The position numbers and the translations under genes are program-made. Positions 53,276 through 62,110 of a stretch of 64,000 nt of DNA are shown one piece after another (positions within the stretch are counted from its first letter, which is position 1; the number at the start of each line of letters is the position of its first letter). The DNA comes from Leptolyngbya sp. SIOISBB. Lineage in GTDB: Bacteria > Cyanobacteriota > Cyanobacteriia > Phormidesmidales > Phormidesmidaceae. The stretch is taken from NCBI GenBank assembly GCA_010671905.1, contig JAAHII010000001.1:868001-932000 (forward strand), in the 5' to 3' direction. The notes beneath the pieces are model-generated. The model did no database searches, was not told the origin of the DNA, and saw only the letters and a program-made list of their open reading frames with translations.

Positions 53276-54403
53276 TCATTTAGACCATGCCATCGGTTGG
53301 ATTGGCTCAAAAGTAGTGGTCAGTTGATAAGGGGCACCGGTTGCCAAGGAATCTTGTATCGCGATCGCTAATTCGTTGTTGTGCAGTGATACATCCGCGG
53401 CCATTCGGCTCGGGCGGTTTTCAGCGATCGCGTCCGCCATCTCCGCCACACCACGACAGAAATCCATCTTTTGGGCGCCTCGGGTCTTAAACTTCGGCGG
53501 CTTACGGACCAAAGGCACCTTCTGCTTAAAGGGATTCATTAATACTTTTCGACGGATACGCAACATGCGCTGCACATAAACTGGATCACCATAATTCCAG
53601 CAATCATGGATACTCAACACACCATCTTGTCCAAAAATTCGCAGTTGATGGTCATGAGTTGCCACAATACTGCAGGTCAGACGTGCCACAATACCCGATT
53701 GAAATTGAATGCACGCGACGGAAAAGTCAGGCGTATCATCGGGTTCTAAAACCACATCCTGAACTTTATCCTTCACCAAACACGAGGAAAAAGCCGTCAC
53801 CGACTGCGCTGGCCCGAAAAACATCGTGAGCCAATTTACGTAGTAGCCAGCATGCTCTAAGGTACAACCCACCTCAAATTCATCTTTATGAGGCCATGGC
53901 ATACCAGAAGTCGAAAGCCATTGCTGGTAAGGCATGGTATGTACCAAACCATCATCCATTTCCGCATACACCAAGTACACCTTACCGATGATGTGCTCTC
54001 TCAGGGCTTTCCAAACTGTTTGAGCGGTTTCGCTCAGGGCACTGCAGGGGGCAGATGAAATATGTAATCCCTTCTCGGCCGCCAAGGCAACCAACGCTTT
54101 GGCATCATCAATTGCCATGGCTAGCGGCTTTTCAGAATAGACATGTTTACCGGCTTCTAAGGCCGCTTTCGAAACCTCAAAATGATTCCTAGGATTCGTT
54201 AAATTTAAGACAATATTAACCTGAGGATCGGCTAACAATGCATCCAAAGACTCGTAAGTTGGAATTGAATGAAACTCTGAGAATTTCTGGATTCGCTCCG
54301 GTAATTTATCAGTCACCCCCACCAGTTCTAGTTGAGGATGAAAAGGGAGGGTACTGAGATAATAGTCAGCAACAAAACCACAACCGACAATAGCAATTTT
54401 CAT
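53276..54403 (-). CDS. Gfo/Idh/MocA family NAD(P)-dependent oxidoreductase
   Basis: The 375-residue product has a Rossmann N-terminus (MKIAIVGCGFVADYYLSTLPF), the VLNLTNPRNHFEVSKAALEAGKHVYSEKPLAM segment with the conserved EKP motif, and a C-terminal alpha/beta domain (EVGCTLEHAGYYVNWLTMFF). Members oxidise or reduce sugars and nucleotide-sugars. The location within a polysaccharide locus fits a sugar dehydrogenase, but the substrate is not readable. It is convergent with the membrane protein at 51317 across the R1 repeat. Confidence 0.9.
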   Translation of the reverse strand: MKIAIVGCGFVADYYLSTLPFHPQLELVGVTDKLPERIQKFSEFHSIPTYESLDALLADPQVNIVLNLTNPRNHFEVSKAALEAGKHVYSEKPLAMAIDDAKALVALAAEKGLHISSAPCSALSETAQTVWKALREHIIGKVYLVYAEMDDGLVHTMPYQQWLSTSGMPWPHKDEFEVGCTLEHAGYYVNWLTMFFGPAQSVTAFSSCLVKDKVQDVVLEPDDTPDFSVACIQFQSGIVARLTCSIVATHDHQLRIFGQDGVLSIHDCWNYGDPVYVQRMLRIRRKVLMNPFKQKVPLVRKPPKFKTRGAQKMDFCRGVAEMADAIAENRPSRMAADVSLHNNELAIAIQDSLATGAPYQLTTTFEPIQPMAWSK

Positions 54404-54574
54404 AGGATCTCACTCAAGCAATAAATCAATCATCTTTGACTATTCGCTGCTCGTAACTCAATCAAAAAGTCAGAGTCAGCGGACTGACGAAGTTTGTCAG
54501 GTGGGATAAGAATCAAGTGTTGATACCGTACCAGCGGGTTGGAATCCTCAGCGGCTTAGACAAGAATCCGATAT

Positions 54575-55694
54575 CTAAGATGTTTGATCATCCTGCGGAT
54601 ACCGTAGCTGCCAGGACTGTCTCACCGTATCCATCAAGTCTAGAACCTGCAGTGTTTCGGCCCATGGCATGAGCGGGCTTTCCAAAAGCCCTGCTTGCAG
54701 GCAGCGACCGACTTCCATCGCCTGATATTGATAGCCATTGCCAGCCGCAATATGAGTAGTCGTTTTGCCTCCTTTAGGCAACAAACGACGCAAGCGCTTA
54801 AACCAAGGATTAGTCTTCAGAGTCGCTTTCAGACGTTCCTTAAAATCATTGGGCACGCTCGATGATGTCTGTACAGAGCCGGCTCTGGTATCTGGAAACT
54901 GATGCACGGTAATGGATTCGGGGCAGTAAAAAGGTGGTTGGATGGTGATCTGTCCTCGAGTGCCCGCAATGATGGCTTGGTTGGTCCCATACGTTTGCAT
55001 CGTTGCTGAAAGCTGGGCTAATGCCCCATCATCGTATTTCAGCAGCAGGCTACATTGTTCATCTACACCAGTTGAACCTAAATGGGCGAATCCCTCAATT
55101 TGCGCCGGTTTACCTAATAGATAAACGGCCAGCGAAAGCGCATAACAACTTCGATCTAACAGGGCACCTCCACCTAATTCCCGATTGAACAAGCGACTCT
55201 CGGCATTGAATTTCGCTGGGTAGCCAAAATCAGCACTCAGGAATCTGATATCGCCCAAGTCACCTCGTTGAATGATGCGTCTAACTTCTTGCATCAGCGG
55301 CAGAAAGCGCATCCACATGGCTTCCATGCAAAAGAGGTTTTTGGCCCTAGCAGTGTCGAATACCTTTTGGGCTTCACGGCGATTAATCGTGAACGGCTTT
55401 TCGCAAAGGATCGGCTTGCCAGCATTCAACGCCAACAAGCAGTCTTGGTAGTGGCGGCTGTGTGGGGTGGCAATGTATACCACATCAATATCAGAAGCAT
55501 CGGTTAGGGGCTTGATAGCTAGAATATGCCTGGCATCCCGGAAACGCTTGAGTGAATTTCTCAGCATTGGCAAGCGATCGCGAAGCCACACCCGCCAATG
55601 TTGCACCCGGCACTCGCCTTAAGTCATTAGCAAATTGGCTCGCAATCCAACCAGTGCCCAAAATGCCCCAGCGAACTGAATTCTGATTAACCAT
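54575..55694 (-). pseudogene. Gfo/Idh/MocA oxidoreductase with one +1 frameshift
   Basis: Read through one extra C (minus strand, run at 55507-55510), the frames join into about 373 residues: VRWGILGTGWIASQFANDLR at the N-terminus, YIATPHSRHYQDCLLALNAGKPILCEKPFTI with the EKP motif, then EAMWMRFLP, FGYPAKFNAESRLFN and GALLDRSCYALSLAVYLLG typical of dihydrodiol-dehydrogenase-like members. Start at ATG 55694 or 55700. In the given sequence the gene is broken near residue 62. Removing one C restores it, so it is either a young pseudogene or an artefact. Confidence 0.85.
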
Positions 55695-56083
55695 AGTCAT
55701 ATCTAATACAAAATTAGCGCGATCGCATAAGTTCAATAAGCATGTCTTACTAAGCTAAAAAATAGGTTCAATTAAAAGCACGAAAACCGTAATTTAACAT
55801 AGTGGATTGAGTCTTAAAAAAATGAGAGAAATCCAGCTCTTTAAGACTTAGTTTAAGTCAGCTCACCTATTACAACCCATTCAAACTCGAACAATAAGTC
55901 CTCCTCGAGAGAGGGAAGCATGAACCACAGTGAAATCCCGCTAGCAACTCAAGACCATGCCATCACAACTCAATCTCACAACAGCATAAAGAGAGATTCT
56001 GAAACAGAAATATAGTCATCTAGAGGGAACGAAGATTGCACTAAGCTGCATTAAACTTGTTTGGCAACATTTTCTCGGAACCG
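55695..56083. other. Intergenic, AT-rich
   Basis: A 9-bp inverted repeat AGTCTTAAA/TTTAAGACT (55810-55818 and 55840-55848) is the only structure seen. It lies downstream of the leftward glycosyltransferase gene and could be its terminator, though no T-tract follows. Confidence 0.4.
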
Positions 56084-57115
56084 CTATCCCTTAGATAGCT
56101 CATCCAATATCGGTAATAGTGCATGGGCCCCTCCCTGATAAGAGAAATGTTTGTCAGCATATTGCTTCGCGGCAAGACTCATTTTTTCTCTAAGTTGGTC
56201 ATCATGCCACAGAGTCTCAATCGCTTCTTTAAGGCTATCGACCGAATTAGGTTCCACTAAGAAACCCGTTTCTCCGTGGACAATATAGTCTTCGGCACCA
56301 TTGCATCGGGTTGCAATGACAGGCCGTCCCATCAGCATGGCTTCAACAATAGTGACGATTCCAGCTGCTGGAATATCTGGACGATCCATCATTGGCACTA
56401 CCGAAAATCTTGATTGCTGATTGAGCTTCCAGCAATCTTGACGCGAAATGCCAAACGGTGCTGTCACAGTAGAAGGTAGCTCTTTGCCCTCCAGAGCAAC
56501 CTTACTAGACGCGAGAACAGTCTTGATTTTGCTTTGCTCAATCGCTTGGAAGAAAGTTTCAAAGTCGCGATGCGCAGATCCTTGAGCCGTAATAAAAGGA
56601 TCGTCAACTTCCTGCTCCCATTCGATGGGAATCGGCTTATCACAGTGCGGAATAAATTGAAATCGCTCTATCGGCAAACCTAGCCAGTCACTGTAAATCT
56701 TGCGCTCGCGTTCAGTGACAACGACAAAGCGATCAATATCATGTAAGCTCCACTGCGATAGGCTTTGCCGGAGTCCAGTAGATAAGTTGCCAATGGCAAA
56801 ACACCAGGCAACGACTGGCTTTTTCTTACCTAAGGGAAACTTCTTATGGGCTCCAAACACAGCAGGCATCTGAGGGAAGCCGGTAATGATTCCACCGCAT
56901 TCAGAATGCCAAGCCTGCTGGCCATGCTGCCAATAATCAACCCATTCGGCAACCGACGTATACTTAGAACGCCTTGCACTAAACTTAGCTAATTCCTTAG
57001 ATCTGGGAATAAATTGAAACTGGTGCGTAGTGGTCTCAGCAAGGTATTTATCTAGCCAGTACTCCTGATCAATATTGTCATTGGTAATCCACGGAAATGC
57101 TAATGCCCATCTCAT
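56084..57115 (-). CDS. Glycosyltransferase, GT4-type GT-B fold
   Basis: From ATG 57115, preceded by an AGGTGA Shine-Dalgarno 5 nt upstream, the product has 343 residues. The C-terminal half matches GT4 retaining glycosyltransferases: AAGIVTIVEAMLMGRPVIATRCNGAEDYIVHGETGFLVEPNSVDSL, with the EA(M/L) Glu and the donor-binding loop. The N-terminal domain is divergent (MRWALAFPWITNDNIDQEYW). It is probably cytosolic or peripheral at the inner membrane and adds a sugar in surface polysaccharide synthesis. A GTG at 57124 would overlap the Shine-Dalgarno and is unlikely. Confidence 0.87.
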   Translation of the reverse strand: MRWALAFPWITNDNIDQEYWLDKYLAETTTHQFQFIPRSKELAKFSARRSKYTSVAEWVDYWQHGQQAWHSECGGIITGFPQMPAVFGAHKKFPLGKKKPVVAWCFAIGNLSTGLRQSLSQWSLHDIDRFVVVTERERKIYSDWLGLPIERFQFIPHCDKPIPIEWEQEVDDPFITAQGSAHRDFETFFQAIEQSKIKTVLASSKVALEGKELPSTVTAPFGISRQDCWKLNQQSRFSVVPMMDRPDIPAAGIVTIVEAMLMGRPVIATRCNGAEDYIVHGETGFLVEPNSVDSLKEAIETLWHDDQLREKMSLAAKQYADKHFSYQGGAHALLPILDELSKG

Positions 57116-57720
57116 AAAAATCACCTACATGACCGTATAAAAAATAACAACTAAGATTTGTGGTCAGACTCAGAGTTCCAAGTTATATTAACCACTTTTT
57201 GAGACTCAAACTATAAAAAAAGCTCACATTCTCGATCCAAGATAAAGTTGCCGATTGCCCTAACTACGTATTGAAATCGAGTCTTTAATATCATCATCAC
57301 TCGAGTTGCGGATCTTTGAAGGCTGCTGGATTCCTCGTCATACAATTATTGGCTAGGCAAATTAATTTAGCCCCAAGACATCCATCAGTCTCCTAACGAA
57401 AAACAAGCCAAAAATCAACTGTACTAAGCCTAGAAAAGCTTAACTTCTATGGGGAGTGCTCCGATTGAAGTCTAGAGGCCGCAATGCTTTGCACACCATG
57501 ACTTAAAACCCAGGAGAAATAAACACACTTACTTAAATTTCACATACGTCTCACAAACAGTGAAGCTTGGATGAAGACATCCGTCTTATTACGGATATTG
57601 TTTAGGGGAATGCTAGAGATATATTGGCAACAGCAAAGGGGCAGGAGTTAAAGTATTTCGCGAACTCTATGTGCCTAAAGATTTCGCTCATTTGTCAATT
57701 ATTAATGGTTATTGAGTCTT
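57116..57720. other. Divergent intergenic region, AT-rich
   Basis: This 605-bp gap holds the start regions of the glycosyltransferase (left) and of rfbF (right). No gene, repeat or RNA was recognised. A small ATCCGT/ACGGAT hairpin lies near 57578. Confidence 0.45.
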
Positions 57721-58496
57721 ATGAAAGCTGTCATACTAGCTGGTGGACTAGGAACTCGCCTAAGCGAGGAAACCGCTATTAAGCCGAAGCCAATGGTAGA
57801 AATCGGTGGCAAGCCGATTCTTTGGCATATTATGAAGATTTATTCTTCCCACGGAATTACAGATTTTATTGTTTGTTGCGGTTACAAAGGATACGTTATC
57901 AAGGAATACTTTGCTAATTACTTCCTTCATATGTCTGATGTCACGTTTGATATGCGTTTCAATCAGATGAATGTTCACGCCGGTAAGGCTGAGCCTTGGC
58001 GGGTAACGTTGGTTGACACTGGCGATAGCACGATGACCGGTGGGCGTCTCAAGCGCGTGAGAGAACATGTCGGTAATGAAGACTTTTGCTTCACATATGG
58101 TGATGGCGTTTCTGATGTGAATGTCACGGCTCTGATCGAGTTCCATAAGCAGCAAAATACCTTGGCCACTTTGACTGCAGTCCAACCTCCTGGAAGATTT
58201 GGGGCGATCGCGTTAGGCAAAGAGCAAACCAAAAATCACCCACTTCCAAGAAAAACCGGAAGGTGATGGAGCCTGGATCAACGGCGGCTTTTTTCGTCCT
58301 TAATCCTCAGGTCATTGATTTCATTGAAGACGACTCAATTTCGTGGGAGAAAGAGCCCCTTCAAAAGCTGGCCCATAAAGAAGAGTTATCAGCCTACAAG
58401 CATGCTGGTTTCTGGCAACCCATGGATACGTTGAGAGACAAACAGTATCTAGAAAAGTTGTGGCAAGCTGATCAAGCCCCTTGGAAGGCTTGGTAA
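57721..58496 (+). pseudogene. rfbF: Glucose-1-phosphate cytidylyltransferase with two +1 frameshifts
   Basis: The first frame gives ATG 57721, [19 protein letters not shown], then [31 protein letters not shown] and [13 protein letters not shown], all characteristic of RfbF, which makes CDP-glucose from glucose-1-phosphate and CTP. The frame is lost at 58231-58235 (five A where four fit) and again at 58289-58294 (six T where five fit). Removing these bases restores [32 protein letters not shown] and the C-terminus ending APWKAW. The intact gene would encode about 257 residues, the family norm. It is either a decayed gene or an error; the adjacent rfbG is intact. Confidence 0.9.
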
Positions 58497-58707
58497 TTTA
58501 TAGACCGATGGGGAACCGTCGATGCATCCGCTCAATCAACGGTTCCCCTGGCCAGCTCTAATTCGATATGAGTTGCTTTCATAGCAGCGTTTCACTACCT
58601 ATTGAGGAAAATACAAGGGGCACGAGCCCTTTATCAGTACCTCTTGAAGGTGGTAAACGCTCTACGCAGCGACCGCATTTTTGGCAACTATATTTACTGA
58701 AATAGTT

Positions 58708-59775
58708 ATGAACGCTGATTTTTGGCACGGTAAGCGAGTTTTTGTGACTGGCCATACAGGTTTTAAGGGCAGTTGGTTATCCCTCTGGTTGCAAGCAATG
58801 GGGGCCGACGTTGTTGGTTATTCTTTACTCCCCCCGACGGAACCTAGTTTGTTTGAGGTTGCCAGAGTTAGCGATGGGATGGTGTCGATTGAAGGGGATG
58901 TCCGAGATTTAGACAAACTAGAGAATGCCATCTCTACCCATCAGCCAGACATCATTTTCCATATGGCTGCCCAGCCACTCGTGCGTTATTCCTACCAGCA
59001 TCCGGTGGAGACTTACTCGACGAATGTGATGGGCACCGTACACTTGCTCGAAGCGGTCCGCAAGACTGACTGCACTCGAGTGGTGGTGAATATTACGAGT
59101 GATAAGTGCTACGAAAATCGTGAATGGGTTTGGGGCTATCGCGAAAACGAGGCCATGGGCGGACATGACCCTTATTCCAACAGTAAGGGCTGTGCCGAAT
59201 TGGTAGCGGCAGCTTACCGCAACTCTTTCTTTCATCCCAGCAATTACGCTGAGCACAACACCAGCCTTGCAAGTGTGAGAGCCGGAAATGTGATTGGGGG
59301 TGGTGATTGGGCTCTAGATCGTCTCATTCCTGACATTATGCGAGCCATCATGGCCGGTGAGTCAGTCTTGATTCGTAGCCCGAACGCGATTCGCCCTTGG
59401 CAACATGTGTTGGAGCCCCTGAATGGTTATATGACTTTAGCCGAGCAGATGTGGGAGGACGGAGCTGAATACGCCGAAGGTTGGAACTTTGGGCCGAATG
59501 ATGATGATGCCCGTCCGGTCTCATGGATCACTGAGCAACTGACTCAGCTCTGGGGAGAGGGCGCTAGTTGGCAACTTGATACCAAAGTGAATCCCCATGA
59601 GGCGACTTACCTAAAGCTTGATTGTTCGAAAGCGAAGAGCCGTCTCAAATGGCAACCACAATCGAATTTAGCCATGACCTTGGAGTGGATTGTGGAGTGG
59701 TATCGCGCTTATATGGCTGCAGAAGACATGCACCAAATGACGATCGCCCAAATTAAGCGTTATGGGGCTTTGTGA
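58708..59775 (+). CDS. rfbG: CDP-glucose 4,6-dehydratase
   Basis: From ATG 58708 the product has 355 residues. It is an extended-SDR dehydratase, with VFVTGHTGFKGSWLSLWLQ (NAD-binding Gly-rich loop), FHMAAQPLVRYSYQHPVETYSTNVMGT, NITSDKCYENREWVWGYRENEAMGGHDPYSNSK with the catalytic Tyr-Lys, and SVRAGNVIGGGDW. It converts CDP-glucose to CDP-4-keto-6-deoxyglucose, the entry to 3,6-dideoxy and branched sugars. It follows rfbF in the same orientation. It is intact, which argues that rfbF is functionally needed. Confidence 0.95.
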   Translation: MNADFWHGKRVFVTGHTGFKGSWLSLWLQAMGADVVGYSLLPPTEPSLFEVARVSDGMVSIEGDVRDLDKLENAISTHQPDIIFHMAAQPLVRYSYQHPVETYSTNVMGTVHLLEAVRKTDCTRVVVNITSDKCYENREWVWGYRENEAMGGHDPYSNSKGCAELVAAAYRNSFFHPSNYAEHNTSLASVRAGNVIGGGDWALDRLIPDIMRAIMAGESVLIRSPNAIRPWQHVLEPLNGYMTLAEQMWEDGAEYAEGWNFGPNDDDARPVSWITEQLTQLWGEGASWQLDTKVNPHEATYLKLDCSKAKSRLKWQPQSNLAMTLEWIVEWYRAYMAAEDMHQMTIAQIKRYGAL

Positions 59776-59869
59776 GCGGGCTCCCCTAAAACTCAACGCT
59801 GTGCTTAAAGTCTCGCGAGCAGTTGTAGCTTGATATGTTCAATAATCGTCTATCCAACGGTCAAGACCG

Positions 59870-60397
59870 ATGATTTTTAACGAAACTGCCATTCAGGGGG
59901 TCTACATTGTTGACCTGGAACTGCGCAAAGACGATCGCGGCTTCTTTGCCCGAACGTTTTGTGCCCGTGAGTTTGAAGAACAGGGCCTGAAACCGGTCGT
60001 CGCTCAGTGCAACCTCTCTTTTAACTATCAAAAGGGCACTTTGCGAGGCATGCATTTTCAAATTCCCCCCGCGACTGAGACGAAGCTAGTTCGTTGTACC
60101 CAAGGGGCGATTTACGATGTCATCGTCGACCTGCGTGAAGGCTCGCCGACGTATCTCAAGCACGTCGGAGTTGAGTTAACTGCCGAAAACCGACGTGCCC
60201 TATACGTCCCGGAAATGTTTGCTCACGGGTACCAAACCTTGACCGAGAATGCCGAGGTGGTCTATCAAGTCACCGAATTTTATACCCCTGGCTATGAACG
60301 CGGACTACGGTACAGTGACCCCAAATTAGGGATTGATTGGCCCCTGCCCGCCCATGTCATTTCTGAAAAAGACGCCAACTGGCCTTTGTTAAGTTAG
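59870..60397 (+). CDS. dTDP-4-dehydrorhamnose 3,5-epimerase family protein (second copy)
   Basis: The 175-residue product is a cupin-fold RfbC-like epimerase: KDDRGFFARTFC, QCNLSFNYQKGTLRGMHFQIPP with the catalytic His, YDVIVDLREGSPTY, YVPEMFAHGYQTL, and YTPGYERGLRYSDPKLGIDWP. It differs clearly from the rfbC at 48757 (for example NLSFNYQKGTLRGMHFQ instead of NHSRSKGGILRGLHYQ). Lying after rfbG, it more likely epimerises a CDP-linked 4-keto sugar than dTDP-rhamnose precursors. This substrate call is inference from context. Confidence 0.85.
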   Translation: MIFNETAIQGVYIVDLELRKDDRGFFARTFCAREFEEQGLKPVVAQCNLSFNYQKGTLRGMHFQIPPATETKLVRCTQGAIYDVIVDLREGSPTYLKHVGVELTAENRRALYVPEMFAHGYQTLTENAEVVYQVTEFYTPGYERGLRYSDPKLGIDWPLPAHVISEKDANWPLLS

Positions 60398-60542
60398 GGC
60401 TAACGCAGTGGAATCCGCTGATAGTTCTCCGACCCACAACGATGCAAGTAAGTCGGATTCAACATGCCCCAGGATGGAGAGACACTGGGGGCTTATGCGA
60501 AATTCTGTAAGTGATTAATCTTTATCAATTAGGAGCGCCGCC

Positions 60543-61838
60543 ATGATTATTGTTGATACCGCTCTCAAAGCCCGTGCCGAGGCGGGCAATCCAGTCCGGG
60601 TGGGCATGATTGGGGCCGGTTTTATGGGCCGGGGGATTGCCAACCAAATTATCAATTCCGTCCCCGGTATGGAGTTGGTGGCCGTCTTTAGTCGCCGCCT
60701 AGATGATGCTAAGCGCCCTTACTTAGAGGCGGGTATCGATCATATTCAAACCGTTAGCACGGTGGCTGAATTGGAAGATGCGATCGCCGCCGGTAAGCCC
60801 GCAGTCACTGAGGAAGCTTCCCTCCTGTGCAAAGCCGAAAACATTGATGCCTTAGTCGAAGTCACCGGCACGATTGAGTTTGGGGCGCAAATCGTCATGG
60901 AGGCGCTCACCAACCAAAAGCATGTCGTGCTCATGAATGCGGAGTTGGACGGCACCATTGGCCCGATGCTCAAGGTGTATGCCGATCGCGCTGGCGTGAT
61001 CTTGTCGAATTGCGATGGTGACCAGCCGGGCGTCGAGATGAATCTCTATCGCTACGTGCAAAGCATTGGCTTTACGCCATTACTGTGCGGCAATATCAAA
61101 GGCTTACAAGATCGCTACCGCAATCCGACCACCCAAAAAAGTTTTGCGGAAAAGTGGAAGCAGGCCCCTTACATGGTGACGAGCTTTGCGGATGGGACGA
61201 AAATTTCGTTTGAACAGGCGATCGTCGCCAACGCCACTGGGATGAAAGTAGCTCAGCGAGGCATGTTGGGCTACGAGTTTCGCGGCCATGTTGATGACAT
61301 GACTCATTTGTATGATGTCGATCAGCTCAAATCTCTCGGCGGCATTGTGGATTACGTGGTGGGTGCCCAACCAGCCGCCGGTGTATTCATCTACGCCACC
61401 AATGATGACCCGAAGCATCAACATTATCTGAATTACTACAAGCGGGGAGAAGGGCCACTCTATAGCTTCTACACCCCGTATCACATTTGCCATTTTGAAG
61501 TGCCCTTATCCCTCGCCAGAGCGGTGCTCTTTAACGATGCGGTCATGGCACCTATCGGCAAACCGATGGTCGATGTGGTCGCAAGTGCAAAAACTGACTT
61601 AGAAGCAGGTGCCACCTTAGATGGCATTGGCTACTACATGACCTACGGTCAATGCGAAAATAGCGATGTTGCCTTAGCCCAAAATTTACTCCCCATGGGT
61701 CTGGCAGAAGGCTGTAAGTTAAAGCATCCAGTCGCGAAGGATACCGTGCTGACTTACGACGACGTAATTTTGCCTGAGGGCCGTCATTGCGACAAACTGC
61801 GAGCCGAACAAGATACCTACTTTGCCGCTACAAAGTAG
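60543..61838 (+). CDS. NAD(P)-dependent oxidoreductase, homoserine-dehydrogenase/DRL-like with SAF-type C-terminus
   Basis: The product is 431 residues, with an AGGAG Shine-Dalgarno 8 nt before the ATG. The N-terminal Rossmann domain (VRVGMIGAGFMGRGIANQII, then NIDALVEVTGTIEFGAQIVMEAL and VVLMNAELDGTIGP) resembles homoserine dehydrogenases. The middle and end (GNIKGLQDRYRNP, TKISFEQAIVANATG, IYATNDDPKHQHYLNYYKRGEGPLYSFYTPYH, DDVILPEG) match the DRL/SAF-type family whose Brucella member acts like DXR in isoprenoid synthesis. Such genes often occur in nucleotide-sugar clusters, so a sugar oxidoreductase role is likely here. The exact substrate is unknown. Confidence 0.82.
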   Translation: MIIVDTALKARAEAGNPVRVGMIGAGFMGRGIANQIINSVPGMELVAVFSRRLDDAKRPYLEAGIDHIQTVSTVAELEDAIAAGKPAVTEEASLLCKAENIDALVEVTGTIEFGAQIVMEALTNQKHVVLMNAELDGTIGPMLKVYADRAGVILSNCDGDQPGVEMNLYRYVQSIGFTPLLCGNIKGLQDRYRNPTTQKSFAEKWKQAPYMVTSFADGTKISFEQAIVANATGMKVAQRGMLGYEFRGHVDDMTHLYDVDQLKSLGGIVDYVVGAQPAAGVFIYATNDDPKHQHYLNYYKRGEGPLYSFYTPYHICHFEVPLSLARAVLFNDAVMAPIGKPMVDVVASAKTDLEAGATLDGIGYYMTYGQCENSDVALAQNLLPMGLAEGCKLKHPVAKDTVLTYDDVILPEGRHCDKLRAEQDTYFAATK

Positions 61839-61903
61839 CAGGGCATTCGTGAGCAACTGAAGCTCTGCTGCATCATTTCCTAAAATTGGTCATCCCTGAG
61901 AGG

Positions 61904-61965
61904 CGTTACTTAAATCCGGAATTCAGTTCATCCCGGGATTAAGTAACGTCAATTTTCTGTTTTTC
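61904..61965 (+). terminator. Rho-independent terminator after the oxidoreductase gene
   Basis: CGTTACTTAAATCCGG and CCGGGATTAAGTAACG pair at 14 of 16 positions with a 13-nt loop (61904-61919 and 61933-61948). T-rich sequence follows (CAATTTTCTGTTTTTC). It probably ends the sugar-locus transcript. Confidence 0.75.
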
Positions 61966-62110
61966 GGGAACTTTCCACCCGCGGCACAGCGTCTGTATGG
62001 TTGACAACTAGTAGACAGACAGAGGCCTCAACGACGAGGCTTCGCATTCTGTCTGCAGCGTTGCAAAATAGACTTGATATTGCATTACAGAGCGGTCAAA
62101 CAGGCAAGCC

